Part shown: positions 20,338 to 31,912 of the stretch, in pieces
Position numbering within the stretch: position 1 is the first letter of the stretch
Layout of the letters: each line of letters begins with the position of its first letter
The notes under the pieces: generated by a model
What the model was told of the DNA's origin: nothing
Database searches by the model: none
Seen by the model: only the letters and a program-made list of their open reading frames with translations
Translations under genes and position numbers: made by a program
DNA from: Brachypterus glaber
Taxonomy: Eukaryota; Arthropoda; Insecta; Coleoptera; Kateretidae
Direction: 5' to 3'
NCBI GenBank assembly: GCA_958510825.1
Contig: OY294045.1
Location: 7,243,916-7,307,915 of the forward strand
Length of the DNA stretch: 64,000 nucleotides

Positions 20338-22093
20338 CACTGTAAAAAGTAAACTGAATATTCACGATTCACTCACCGCAGTAATGAGAAGAATCCAGCG
20401 CATGCGCACTGATTTTCTCATTAAAAATATTTACTTTTTTCTTTGCGAGCTAACAGTTTTTTTTATTCGCTAAAAGTACTCGCTTTTAATAGTATTTTCG
20501 TAAAAAAAATTGCGGAATATTCATTAATAAACATTTGATATCGTATCTGAAAAATGCCTTTCATTAAAAAAAAAAAAACACCAAACCAGCAAACTACCAA
20601 ACCAAACCATTGTTAACGTAAACCAACGCCTCCCATAAAAAAAACACCAAACCAGCAAACTACCAAACCAAATCATTGTTAACGTAAACCAACGCCCCTA
20701 TTAAAAAAATCGAACAGAAATTCGTGAGTATTTTAAAAATTTTTTGCTATATATTCTAACAAAAAAACTGGATTTTCCGCACCTAATTATATTCAAGACA
20801 GTAAGTTTTAGTATTAAAACCAGAAATCAGTGCAAAAATATAGTTCATTTTTGTGGACCTGATGCGCACCGTAACCCCACTCAAACTATTTCATAAAATT
20901 ACAACTGCCTAAACGGAAGCCACTTTTGACATCCGTCAAAACAAAAATAAGCAAACCAGTGCGCATGTGCTAGATTCTTCTCATTACTGCGGTGAGCGAA
21001 TCGTGAATATTCAGTTACAAATGGATAGGAAATCGGAAGTTATTATCCTGTACAATTGTACTTTAATTTTTGTTAAAAACACTAAGCCCCCCCTTGGCCT
21101 TGGTTTGAGCCCCCCTGGCGTTTTTGCTGAGCCCCCCCTGGTATTTTTTATGTCACCTACCTTTGGGCGCCCATTTTTTTTGCAGGGGCGTCAAGTTTTG
21201 TAGAAACCTTTAGGGACAAAGCTTTTTTTCTTGAAGGTAATTTCTGGGGCGCCAATTTTTCTTTTTTGTAGGGGCGCCAAGTTTGGTAGAAACCGTCAGC
21301 GACAAAGCTTTTTTTTTGAGGGTGCCATCCTGGGGACTGAGCCCTCCTAGATTTTTTCTGGTTACGGCCCTAAAATGTTGCGTGTTTTTAACAAAAATTA
21401 AAGTACAGTTGCATAGAATAATGACTTCCGATTTGGACTTCCATTCCATTTATTTATTTATTTATTTATTTATTTATTTGTTTGTTTGTTTGTTTGTTTG
21501 TTTGTTTGTTTGTTTGTTTGTTTGTTTCTTTGTTTGTTTGTTTGTTTGTTTGTTTGTTTGTTTGTTTGTTTGTTTGTTTGTTTGTTTGTTTGTTTGTTTG
21601 TTTGTTTGTTTGTTTGTTTGTTTGTTTGTTTGTTTGTTTGTTTGTTTGTTTGTTTGTTTGTTTGTTTGTTTGTTTGTTTGTTTGTTTGTTTGTTTGTTTG
21701 TTTGTTTGTTTGTTTGTTTGTTTGTTTGTTTGTTTGTTTGTTTGTTTGTTTGTTTGTTTGTTTGTTTGTTTGTTTGTTTGTTTGTTTGTTTGTTTGTTTG
21801 TTTGTTTGTTTGTTTGTTTGTTTGTTTGTTTGTTTGTTTGTTTGTTTGTTTGTTTGTTTGTTTGTTTGTTTGTTTGTTTGTTTGTTTGTTTGTTTGTTTG
21901 TTTGTTTGTTTGTTTTTTTGTTTGTTTGTTTGTTTGTTTGTTTGTTTGTTTGTTTGTTTGTTTGTTTGTTTGTTTGTTTGTTTGTTTGTTTGTTTGTTTG
22001 TTTATTTATTTATTTATTTATTTATTTATAGTGAAACAGGGACCTTCATACGAAGGTATTTATAACTGAATACTCAGTTTACTTTTTACAGTG
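20338..22093. mobile_element. TIR element with CACTGTAAAAAGTAAACTGA ends and tandem-repeat interior
   Basis: The outer 20 bases (CACTGTAAAAAGTAAACTGA) are repeated inverted at 22074-22093. A further inverted pair sits inside (GAATATTCACGATTCACTCA at 20357 and its near-complement ending at 21012), with GCAGTAATGAGAAGAATC in both. The interior has two units of the 68-bp minisatellite (20565-20712), an inverted pair AAATCGGAAGT..TTTAATTTTTGTTAAAAACA at 21025-21085 and 21383-21440, and the microsatellite below. The same outer end (CTGAATATTCAGTTTAC) closes another repeat-filled element at 59026. Apparent frames here are not genes. Confidence 0.7.
21448..22029 (+). repeat. Long (TTTG)n microsatellite bounded by (TTTA)n
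   Basis: About 29 bp of TTTA units, then 524 bp of TTTG (21477-22000, about 131 units, with single-base changes near 21528 and 21914), then another 29 bp of TTTA. Because the unit has no stop in any plus-strand frame, it produces long spurious frames of a four-residue FVCL repeat. Confidence 0.98.
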
Positions 22094-23017
22094 CGGTGGA
22101 ACCGCTTACCATTTTCACTTTATTTTATAAAGGTTATCGTAAGAGCAACCAAATGCTAACATTGTACATTAACAATTGTTTAAGCGAATTATTCCCCTTT
22201 TTTAAATATAGAAGGTTTGATTTTAATTATATTTACTTTAAATTAATTTATTTTGTTATAAACCCAGTAGAAAATCAGAATTAATAAAGAACTTCAGAGA
22301 GTTTGTTTAAAAGCTAGAATCACCTTTTGTCAAAAGGGATTAACCGATCCTACAGCCAAACACAAATAAAACAATTTATTTTATTCTGAAGTGGAATTTA
22401 TTTTATGTCCCTTGTATCCTTTGACTTTGTATTTTCTTCAGGAATAATTATATAGTTATAATTATTATTTCATAATATATTTCATAATATATTATTGACC
22501 AGAAAAACGGCTGCCCCCTATGGTACTAAAAAAAGTCAAAAGTTGGCTGCCCTAAAAAAATTGATAACTCACCTCTGAAAAAAGCTCTCCCATATACCAC
22601 ATACGCATACTAATAGCTAAAAAAACCTAAACCTACTTCCGGATTTGATCAGTCGGCCACCCCGGGCAGGGGCCGTACTTGCCCGTGCTATTAAGAACCC
22701 CCCGCATATATTAACAATATTACTATAACATTAATTAAAGAAAATATGTACTTTTCTATAAATAAAGTCATTTAATAACTTAATATTTTAATAAATATTA
22801 AAATTGTAAAATCGATTAAGAAAACCTTGTAATTTAAACATTTATAGGGGAGATATTTTTAAATGAATTCCTTTTGAAGTCTCGAGCCTCGATTAAAAGC
22901 AATACAATTTTAATTTTTAACAGGAAGAAAGTAATTTGGTTTCTTTCAAGCTAAATGCACAAAAGATTTTTATTTACTATTTTTTTTACTTTAAAATTCA
23001 AACGCCATGCAAAACTT
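22094..23017. other. No gene seen; scattered repeat fragments
   Basis: AT-rich sequence without a credible frame. Bases 22500-22700 hold C-rich fragments (GGCTGCCCCCTATGG, GGGGCCGTACTTGCCCG) that resemble remnants of GGGCCGTA-ended hAT-like elements. Confidence 0.5.
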
Positions 23018-23083
23018 AGGTACTAGTCTAAGAGCTGGTGACCATTTTTATTTCATTATTTGCTCCCAGCCGTATTTTATATA

Positions 23084-23815
23084 CAGCCTGTTCCAGAACT
23101 CGCGTACCGAAATTTAAGAGGTGATTCTACATCCAAAAATATGAAAAAAAGTTTTTATAAAGGTTGGTCCGGAAATGAGCCCTAAGGGAGCTACGGCCCT
23201 TCAAAGATGCCGTATTGAATGGGGAACAAAAAAAGCACCAATAAAATTTTAATGCTGCAGGGTGATTCTTCATTTAAAAGTGAGCAAAAAAGTATTATAC
23301 ACCAAAACACCTAAATTTAATATTAAAGGAGTAATAGCCTTTTAAAAAGTAACGTTTTTGGTGGCACAAAATGTTACTTCCTCTTAATTGCATTTTTTTT
23401 TTGATAACGGTTGCTCCTACAGTGTTACACTATATGATATTTTATATGTATTTTTACTCTAGAAATCTATATTTTTTATAACAAATCCAAAAAACATACA
23501 CATAGAAAAGTTTGGGGCAAAAATGTTTTAAGCCTCATATATTTTGTCCGTCTGGGCACGCCTCTGGATAAATTAAAAAAATAAATTAACATAAACTTAT
23601 TGCCCTTATTAATACTAGTATACATGCAAAAGCTCGCCGCTCTAGCTTAAACGGTACCCGAGTTATTAATTAAAAACCTTATTTTTATTACAATTTTAAA
23701 GGGCCCTAGATCACTTAGGGCTCATTTCCGGACCAACCTTTATAGGAACTTTTTTTATATTTTTGGATCTAGAATCACCTCTTAAATTTTGGCATGCCAG
23801 TTATGGATCACCCTG
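23084..23815 (-). mobile_element. Family A TIR element, copy 2, nested in element D
   Basis: A 732-bp reverse-oriented copy, CAGCCTGTTCCAGAACTCGC to TGGATCACCCTG, closely similar to copy 1. Flanking TA (23082-23083 and 23816-23817) is single in the intact opposite arm of element D, which proves a TA duplication. Confidence 0.9.
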
Positions 23816-24204
23816 TATGTCTTAAAGTACATTCAAATTAATCTACTTGCAAATCGTCAGGTCCTAGATCGGGTTCCTTTGGATGCTAAAATCCTCGAAA
23901 AGGTGGTGAAATGGGGTCCCCGAAAAATATATTTTTAACTAACCGAGTCAAACAAATTACATTAATTACATTTAGATTAGTCTATTTTCACCGTTTTGCA
24001 CAATTATTTAGTAGGCTAAGGATCAAAAGAAAGACTTTTAAAACTTTATCTGACATATGTCAACACTAAAAACTCTCTTTAATTTTTATTTGATCAAAAT
24101 GCCATTTCATAAATTCTCATTTCTTTGAAAAATTAGGTATCACATATTTTAAAGGCAATTTTTAAAGACTGTTCTTACTCCTTGGCTCCAGAATTATTGT
24201 GTAT

Positions 24205-24445
24205 AAGGGACGTTCAAGTATTACGTAACGCAAATTGTACCAAAATTCAAACACTTCATACCTCGGTTCTCGCGTTATTATAGATTATAGAGATTTCATA
24301 TTTTGGCTTCCCCCCCTAATAGGGGGTGTGTTAGGGGGGGTAGCCAAAATATGAAATCTCTACAGCCTTGAATAACGCGAGAACCGAGGTATGAAGTGTA
24401 TGAATTTTGGTACATTTTGAGTTACGTAATACTTGAGCGTTCCCT
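24205..24445. mobile_element. 241-bp palindrome with GTTCAAGTATTACGTAA ends
   Basis: AGGGACGTTCAAGTATTACG at the left matches the complement of the right end (CGTAATACTTGAGCGTTCCCT, quoted to 20: GTAATACTTGAGCGTTCCCT). Inner arms share CTTCATACCTCGGTTCTCGC and AGAGATTTCATATTTTGGCT; the centre is a C-run facing a G-run. Related ends occur at 11533 and 34417. Confidence 0.8.
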
Positions 24446-25069
24446 AACTATAAAAATAGCTTAATCTGAATGTATTAAATAAAATGTATATGACTCGGAA
24501 AGTTAAAAAAATATTTTTTTGGTAGCTCATTGCCATAGCTTTTGGAGCTTCTAACACCCAAAGAAACCAGATCCGGAGTCTAGCAATTTGAAAATAGCCT
24601 AATTCGAATGTACTTTAAGACATATATAAAATATAGCCGGGAGCAAATAATGAAATAAAAATGGTCGCCAGCTCTCCGACTATACCTACTAATACAAAAC
24701 TGCAAATCGGGTACTTTGGTTTTGGCTTTATTACTGTAGGAATATAAACTATTGCCTACAGAACGAAAAAAAAAAAACGTATTAAAATAGGGCTGAAGTT
24801 ATATAACTATCAAAACAATTTTTCATTTTTTTATTTATAAAAAAAAATACAAGGAGAATTACGGTCAGTAAAAATTAAAATATTAAAATACACAATAAAT
24901 AAATAATATAAAAACAATAGAAATTATAAAAACGGTTTTATCTTGACTTTTCTAACTGTAAAATAGGTACTAGCTATAGAAAATAATAAAGAAAAACGTT
25001 AAATATTAGAAATAGTTCACAATAAATTATTATTAATAAAAAAAAATTATGATTTTTTACGGTTTTATA

Positions 25070-25767
25070 CAGGGTGATCAATAACGAGCATGCCAAAATT
25101 TAAGAAGTGGTTCTGCCTCCAAAAATATCAAAAAAAGTTCCTATAGAGGTGGGTCCGCAAATGAGCCCTAAGGGAGCTACTCCCCTTTAAAATTTTAATA
25201 AAAATAAAGTTTTTAATTAATAACTCTGGTACCCTTTAAGCTAGAGTGACGAGCTTTTGCATGTATACTAGTATTAATAAGGGCAATAAGTTTATGTTAA
25301 TTTATTTTTTTGAATTTATCCAGAGACGTCCCTAGACGGAAAAATGCCCCAAACTTTTACTATTTGTACTTTTTTTTGGATTTTTTGTAAAAAATATGGA
25401 TTCCTTGAGTAAAAATACACAAAAAATGTCATATAGTGTCACACTGTAGGAGCAACCATTTAAAAAATGCAATTAAGGGGAAGTAACATTTTGTGCCACA
25501 AAAAACGTTACTTTTTAAAAGGCTATTACTCCTTTAATGTTAAATTTAGGTGTGAAGAATATTTTTTTGTTCAGTTTTAAATGAAGAATCACCCTGCAGC
25601 ATTAAAATTTTATTGGTGCTTTTTTTGTTCTCCATTCAATATGTCATCTTCGAAGGACCGTAGCTCCGTTAGGGCTCATTTTCGGACCAACCTTTATAGA
25701 AACATTTTTTTATATTTTTGAATGTAGAATCACCTCTCAAATTTTGGCATGGCAGTTACTGGTACTA
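25070..25767 (+). mobile_element. Family A TIR element, copy 3 (diverged)
   Basis: Left end CAGGGTGATCAATAACGAGC after TA (25068-25069). It is more diverged than the other copies and lacks several short internal blocks. The right end has decayed (CAGTTACTGGTACTATA instead of CAGTTATGGATCACCCTG), so the boundary is approximate. Confidence 0.75.
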
Positions 25768-26339
25768 TAAAACAGTAAAAAAATCGATTTTTACAGTGTG
25801 TAGTGTATATCTCGTGAAATTGCAATCTCTGTAGATGGTATCTGTTTAGGTTAGGCATTTTACTTTATTAGGTATACTTACAAAGTGGAAATAGGTGTAA
25901 CACCCCTAGTTTATCATTGAAGAGGGTGTAATGCGATCACATCGTTTTGGGTGGCATCTTAGCTAGGGGAAAGCAAAAACTTGTTAGCAAAAACTTGTTA
26001 ACTTGTCATTTCTCTCGACGATAAGAAGTTCTAAGTTATTTAAATAAATTGAAAATTGAAATTGAATTTAATTCATGGATCATCTAAAATATCTCTATTT
26101 ATTACCCAACTACAGTATTTGTATTTGTTTGTTCCCCTTTACTTGATCACGCGAGTAATATGCACTATATAAAGTTCCACCCCCCTTTTCCCCAAAATGT
26201 AATAAATTGTTTCTACACATAACTTTTTTATGAGAAAGTATTCTCGCTCATTCGAGACGGCTGGGTTTGAAGTTTATATTACCTTTCGCCTTTTTATTAT
26301 CATGCATCTCGGTTTGTTACTTCCTTTAATAACACTGTC

Positions 26340-26640
26340 ACACAAAAAAATAAATAAATCTCGAGTGCGTTCAAAATGGCGAATCCAATATGACGGATTA
26401 GATTTTTTAAAGTTCCTCGAAAAATTTAATCCGTAATATTCGATCCGCCATTTTGAATTTTGAAAAACTGGCACCAGATTCGTAATCAGCGACCCCAAAA
26501 ACCCCCGAGTACCAAGCTTCAAGCAAATCCGAGCAACTTTAAAAAATCTAATCCGCTATATTGGATCTGCCATTTTGATCGCTAACTTTTAAATTTTGAA
26601 CTCGGATTCAGATTCAGCGACCCATCATACGTAAGAATTG
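26340..26640. repeat. CCGCCATTTTGAAT-type dispersed repeat
   Basis: Sequence such as ATTCGATCCGCCATTTTGAA, TCAGCGACCCCAAAAACCCC and GATCTGCCATTTTGATCG recurs in tandem-like halves, and related pieces are at 44735-44830 and 62140-62225. This motif set is a known kind of dispersed insect repeat. Bases 25768-26340 before it show no gene; frames at 26230-26522 fall in the repeat. Confidence 0.55.
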
Positions 26641-26900
26641 ACTAGTCTGGTCTGCCGCACTCAAGATTATTTTTTTGTGTGTGCCGATGTAATCCGAAAT
26701 CGCATGATCGCTCTTAGTTGAAACACTTGGTATAGTAAATCATCTCCTTGAACATGACAATGTAAATTTGATCAAACAATCTACATTCTAATTAAAAATA
26801 AACTGAAGGAGAACATTAATTTCAATTTTAATTAATTCACGTCTGCGATATTGGTTTGCTCTGATCTAACCACTAAAATTTACTATAATAGGGTTTAAGG

Positions 26901-27397
26901 GTTTTTTTTTTCTAATTCTAGTAAAAATACCAGATACAAGATAAAAAAGCCACTTGATTAAGGGGCCTTTCTACCTTCAAATTTTAAAAACATTTTGTTT
27001 TTTAAATTTTTTTTTATATAGAAAGAAAAAAGTTATCATTGTGAAAGTTTGTATGTATGTTTGTAGGTATGTTTATTTATATTTAAAGAATATTTTTTTT
27101 TTTAGATTTTTAAAATGCCATTTTTAGCCATAATTTTATTTTTTGAAAAAACATCAAAAAACGGTGGTCGTCATAATTCTGGCCGTTTGGATCGACTGAA
27201 AAAAGAAACGGGATATTATTTAAATTAAATTAAATTAAAAAATGTTTAAAAATAAAATATTTTTAAAATTTGAAGATAGAAAGGCCCCTTAGTCAAGTGG
27301 TTTTTGTCTATTCCTATAAAAGTTGAAACATGATTTTGTTTTCTTTCAGTGGAAAATATCTTGTATCTAGTATTTTTACTAGAATTACAAAAAAAAT
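26901..27397. mobile_element. Palindromic TIR element with TAATTCTAGTAAAAATACYA ends
   Basis: Left arm (CTAGTAAAAATACCAGATAC, then CACTTGATTAAGGGGCCTTT) is inverted in the right arm (AGGGGCCTTTCTATCTTC on the minus strand, then CTAGTAAAAATACTAGATAC). The right arm carries about 50 extra bases. The centre contains a GTATGTATGTTT-type repeat and AT-rich sequence. No frame is supported. Confidence 0.7.
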
Positions 27398-27469
27398 CAG
27401 AAATAACACAGGCCCACAAAAAAATAAAAGTGGTCTGCGCCATGGATAGGACCATGATATTCCTATGTA

Positions 27470-28115
27470 TTTTCTCACGCTAAAACCGGATCTAAACTCA
27501 GTTTAGCCCCTTCACGTCTGGACTTTTCTCTAAAGTCGCACTATGCTACCAAACGGAGAAAAATAACAAAATTATTTTATTGTATATTTCAACTTTAAAT
27601 GATTAGTAAGACCAAAAATATGTTTTTAATTTTTTTAATATATCCCAATTTAGAGTAAGAAGGACAAAAAAATGGGAAAAAAGTAACCAAAACTATTTTA
27701 TTGTATATTTCAACTTTAATTAAAAATAAAAAATGTTTTTTAATTTTTTAATATTTTCCATTAAAGATTTTATTATTATTATTAAAATATTAAAAAAATA
27801 AAAAATACGTTAAATTTTTTATTTTTTTTACTACTAGCTTTAGAACATACCATTATTTATAATGTTTTCAGACTGTGAAATCAATTTTCTTTAATAATTT
27901 TTTCTATTCTAGTAGGAGTAAATTTTATAAACAATTGATTTCTGTGACTTTAGATATTTCACTTCTTTGTGCAATTTTTATTAATTAAACCCAATAAAAT
28001 AGCTTTAAATAACTTTTTATTTATTAAATATAATTAATTATAATTATTACCAATTAATACAATCAATAATTAAGCTAAATATTATGAAAAGAACTAAATT
28101 TTTAAGCGTCAGTTG
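27470..28115 (-). repeat. AT-rich repeats including inverse copy of 3790-4145
   Basis: Bases 27545-27790 contain two imperfect units with TTATTTTATTGTATATTTCAA. Bases 27835-28115 are a reverse copy of 3790-4145 (for example TGTTTTCAGACTGTGAAATC and CTAGTAGGAGTAAATTT), but without the GGGAGAG ends of that element. Bases 28116-28928 after it show no gene. Confidence 0.6.
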
Positions 28116-28928
28116 AAAGTATTTATTTAAACAAATGTCATTCATCAAGGCTACTTCATTTTTTATGGAAATTTCAATAAATATTATTTCTATTAATAAC
28201 TTATTTCATTATTTGAATAAAAATAGTTAAATAGTGCTAGTAGTGAAAAAACTAATATATAAACTACGGTAGAGAAGACTATTATAGGCTCGCACTCTTA
28301 AATCCCTCGCTGCTACACAGCTCGGGATGGTATATAATTACTATTTAAAAAGTTTATTGCTTTTGTTTTGTTTCTTTACGTCTATAGGCGTCAATAAATA
28401 GCTATAAAAAAAATGATTTCCGTAAAACAAAAATAAGTTAAGATTTCAAATGAGATTATATTTTGGCAAAAATCGGGATGAGGTAAGGAGGTAAAATGGG
28501 GGTAAAGTGAGGGTAAATATACAATTACGATACCAGACGAGTTTGCACCTTCCAGTAAAATTTTTTGCTCGAATGTTAGTCGTCTCCGAAATACAGTCCA
28601 ATAATTTATAAAATGCAAGAAAAAAGACCAGTTATAAAATTTATTGCATGAAAACGGTTGATCGGCTAAGGGTATGGCCCGGCCAGTTAAGGGAACTAAG
28701 AAAGAAATACAAAATATTAAAATTTCAGCTAAATCCCGATTTAAAATTATTCAATATTTGTGGAATTTCGAAAAAAAAACAAGCGCTATAAAAATAACTA
28801 ATTAATTATGATTAATTTGTCAAAGAAAATATTTATACAGTTTTTGTAATTTATATTTTTCTTTTTATTTTTATTAGTGTGACAACATAATAATTTAGAA
28901 TCTAGTTTAAAAAATACACACAACTTAT

Positions 28929-29823
28929 AGTCCAGTCAAATAATAAATGTAAATTGGAATAAATGTACACGGGCCGATATATTAAAGGGTAGTAGTGGAT
29001 GGTAACAGCACACTCCTGTTAGTTTTTCACCGGGTGATTTGCTCAAGGGGCGTCCGCTATCTTGAATTTTAGGGGTGAGTCGCTTAATAGGCATCTTGAG
29101 ATAAAAATGCAAATAACCAATTTTGTCAAGGAGGAAATTTCCAACAATTTTTGTCTGGATAATTTTTTTAAATTTATTGATAACAATCGAGTTAATTTAA
29201 AAATAGCCATGTCGGAGTTGAAATTGGCTTTTTCCATTTTTCAGCCAAATTACTCATTGGACGATAAAAGTGGTTATGAGCAAACTTGTAGCTCTTGAAT
29301 TTCTCTATAAGTTTCATCGATTATAAATTTTCATAGATAATTTGGTACGGTTACAGAGGGCGCAATACGACTTTCAGCGTCGAATATAATTGTAACAAAA
29401 TACATATGAAAATGCATAATGTATAAAACTTATAGAGAATTTCAAGAGCTACAAGTTTGCTTATAACCACTTTCATCCTCAGATGAATAATTTAGCTAAA
29501 AAGTCGAAAAAAACAATGGCTATTTTTGAATATTTATAACTCGATTTGTAATAATATATTAAAAAAATGATCCAAACAAAAATTGTTGGAAACTTTCTCC
29601 TTAGCAAAATTGGTTATATGCATTTTTATCGTAAGATGCATACTTAGCGAGATAACCGCACTCTCCCCTAAAATTCAAGATAGCGGACGCCCCTTACGCA
29701 AATCACCCGGTGAAAAACTAACAGGAGTGTTCTGTTACTATCCACTACTACCCCTTAAAATATCACCCCGTGTACGTTTATTGCAATTTAACAGAGGAAT
29801 TTATCCTTATTTGACTGGGCTAT
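28929..29823. mobile_element. 895-bp palindromic element with TAGYCCAGTCAAATAA ends
   Basis: Left end TAGTCCAGTCAAATAATAAA and right end TTATTTGACTGGGCTA are inverted copies; so are GTACACGGGCCGATAT-type and CACCGGGTGATTTGC blocks further in, and AGCTCTTGAATTTCTCTATA near the centre. Arms are about 400 bp. Frames at 29043-29298 and 29583-29837 only cross the arms. Confidence 0.8.
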
Positions 29824-30013
29824 TATTAATAAACTAATCTTTTATGCTAATAAAGTTGTATTAATTAATGTTAATTTGTTATCTTATACAGGGTATTTCA
29901 AAACTCGCTTGCAAAATTTTAAAAGTTTCTATTGTTGGTAAACAATACTTGTTTTTATTAATTTCATTGTGAACAAATTACCGCTGCTATAAAAAAACAA
30001 AAAATATGTATGT

Positions 30014-30153
30014 GACCCTGCATAAAGAAACCCGGTTAGTGTGTCAAATATTTTTTTTCTTTTGGATTCCTATGTAAAAACTTTTCTACACAATAATCCG
30101 AAAGTTTTTTTTTTTTAATTTGACAGACTAACCGGATTTCTTTATGCAGGGTC
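30014..30153. mobile_element. 140-bp MITE with GACCCTGCATAAAGAAA ends (8-bp duplication, one mismatch)
   Basis: GACCCTGCATAAAGAAACCC and its complement are flanked by ATGTATGT (30006-30013) and ATGTATAT (30154-30161). The length of the duplication fits hAT-type insertion. Confidence 0.7.
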
Positions 30154-30659
30154 ATGTATATAGTTTTTGCAAAAAAAATACGTTTTTTTTGTTTTTTATA
30201 TTTTTTCGACCGTTTGACTTTTATACATTAAAAATATATTTTGTATCCCCTTTTTAGGAACATCGAGACACGCGTTAAAGTTAAGCTATCGAGTAAAAAT
30301 AAAAAAAAAATAAAAAAAGGAGGCATCTTAAATAATGTATTTTTAAGGGCCACCCTATACATGTATACATAAATATTTGTTAGAAGCCATGTTATTTCGA
30401 AAAAAAGATGTTTAGACAGTGTTAAACTAAACGTGTTCAAATCAATTAAAAAATCGTATACAATTACAAAATATACCTACATAGATACATAATACTTATC
30501 TATTGCTTTATAAAATGCAATTCATTATGTTGGTAACTCGAGAAAGCTATTATATTACAATTTTCCCATGCATTTTACCACTGCACTCCCATAGAATAAT
30601 ATTATAATCCTCACAGCTCTCGAGTAAAGAAAAAAAAATCGTATTTAATACTTAATAAG

Positions 30660-30840
30660 TATTTGTGTTATAGTTTGACGCACAGATCTGTGGCTACGGG
30701 AAATATGTTTGGAATGTGTGTGCAAGTGGGAGGCCTTTTGTAGGCACGCACGCCTTATAATGCTCTTGGCGGAAAGAAGAGAGCGCGAATGATTCCTCCC
30801 CCTTTCGTCGGAGACTTTCTTTCATGCGGAGAACTATAAC
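30660..30840 (+). repeat. GGCTACGGGAAATATG repeat copy 1
   Basis: This stretch (TTTGACGCACAGATCTGTGG, AGGCACGCACGCCTTATAAT, TTCGTCGGAGACTTTCTT) is a diverged reverse copy of 45765-45912 (TTTGACCCACGGTTCTGTGG on the minus strand). Family not recognised. Bases 29830-30005, 30160-30660 hold only AT-rich sequence and one CAGGGTATTTCAAAACTCGC end-like motif at 29890. Confidence 0.55.
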
Positions 30841-30923
30841 TGTGTTAGATACTTGTTGCAAGTAAAAAAATACTTGTTATACAACTACCACTAAGCAACA
30901 ACATTAATTAAAAATCATAAAAA

Positions 30924-31242
30924 GGTGGTATCAATATGGGACCACTAGTGCCCAAAGGGGACCACTCGCCAAGTACGACGAACATTCGGTCAAGTATACT
31001 GCCCTACTACGCTAGAAAGCAGTAACTCCATTTGTCGCATAGCATGCTAGCAGCGTTTTCAAAATATTATATCAGAGTTGACGTCAAAACTTCGATAGGC
31101 GACGAATGGAGTCACTGCTTTCTAGCGTAGTAGGGCAGCATAGTAAAGCAACAGCACGTAGGCTAGCAGGTGCGCACTTGCTTTGACCGACTATAATTTC
31201 TTGTCATTTTACCGAATACTTGGCGAGTGGTGTGGACCACCT
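30924..31242. mobile_element. Inverted-repeat element with CCACTCGCCAAGTA outer arms
   Basis: Outer arms contain GGACCACTCGCCAAGTAC at the left and its complement (TACTTGGCGAGTGGTG) at the right. The strong inner arms are 30999-31039 and 31099-31138 (ACTGCCCTACTACGCTAGAA and its complement). The centre has a GCATGCTAGCAGCG stretch. Confidence 0.65.
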
Positions 31243-31538
31243 TTATACTCACTATATTCAGTATAAATCAACGAACTAATAGAATAGGCATTTCATTCGT
31301 TAAAACTGACAAAAACGTCGGAAACATAAGCATTCGTCTGTCTTACTCGCACATCTTTGTTCTAACAGAGACAACAATACCAGTTACTGGTAATTGTTAT
31401 TGTTTAGGCCTCAATATACCTACTATTTGTTTACAAACAAACCGAGATGTTGGCGATACTTTATTTTAACGGTATGCATATTCTAGAAAGAAAAGTTATT
31501 AGTTCGTTGGAATAAATATCAACTTAGTACATACTTGC

Positions 31539-31904
31539 CAGGGCCGTAACGAAGAAGATTTTGTTGGGGGGGGGGGGAGAAGGTAAAAATTACAACTTTT
31601 TTTAGCCTCTTTTCCTCGAGAAAAAAGTTAATGGCTCCTCACCTCTAAAAAAGCTTTATCCGTGACAGTTTTTACCCCTAACAAGATTTTGATGACTAAA
31701 AAAAAGGTTCCCACCATTTCGTGAAATATAAAATTTTTCTTAATACAAATTTTGAACCCCTGCAATATTTTGTCTGAACCCCTGCAATAGGCAACTTTTG
31801 TATTTTGAATCCATAAAATATACAACTTTTGTTTTGGATCAATGAAATATACAACTTTTTAAGATGGGTGGGCGGGGACGTTCCCCCCAAGAGCTACGGC
31901 CCTG
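31539..31904. mobile_element. hAT-like MITE with CAGGGCCGTA ends
   Basis: CAGGGCCGTAACGAAGAAGA at the left and GAGCTACGGCCCTG at the right, flanked by ATACTTGC (31531-31538) and ATGCTTGC (31905-31912): an 8-bp duplication with one change. The interior has G- and C-runs and imperfect units of ATACAACTTTTG. CAGGG ends with 8-bp duplication are typical of hAT elements. A related copy is at 40919-41145. Confidence 0.75.
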
Positions 31905-31912
31905 ATGCTTGC

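Larger units (their letters stand above)
23018..24686. mobile_element. TIR element D, split by a family A insertion
   Basis: Left end (23018-23083 and 23816-24000) and right end (about 24470-24686) are inverted copies sharing GAGCTGGTGACCATTTTTAT, ATTATTTGCTCCC and TGTCTTAAAGTACATTC. The left arm is interrupted by family A (23084-23815); the right arm gives the empty site ATTTTATATATGTCTTAAAG. A complete smaller palindrome occupies 24205-24445. A solo end of this family is at 55049-55112. No coding frame. Confidence 0.75.

Noticed and set aside
21283..22065. 260-residue plus-strand frame, apparently a membrane-like FVCL-repeat protein (and two overlapping frames)
   Set aside because: It is translation of a TTTG microsatellite, which has no stop codon in any plus-strand frame.
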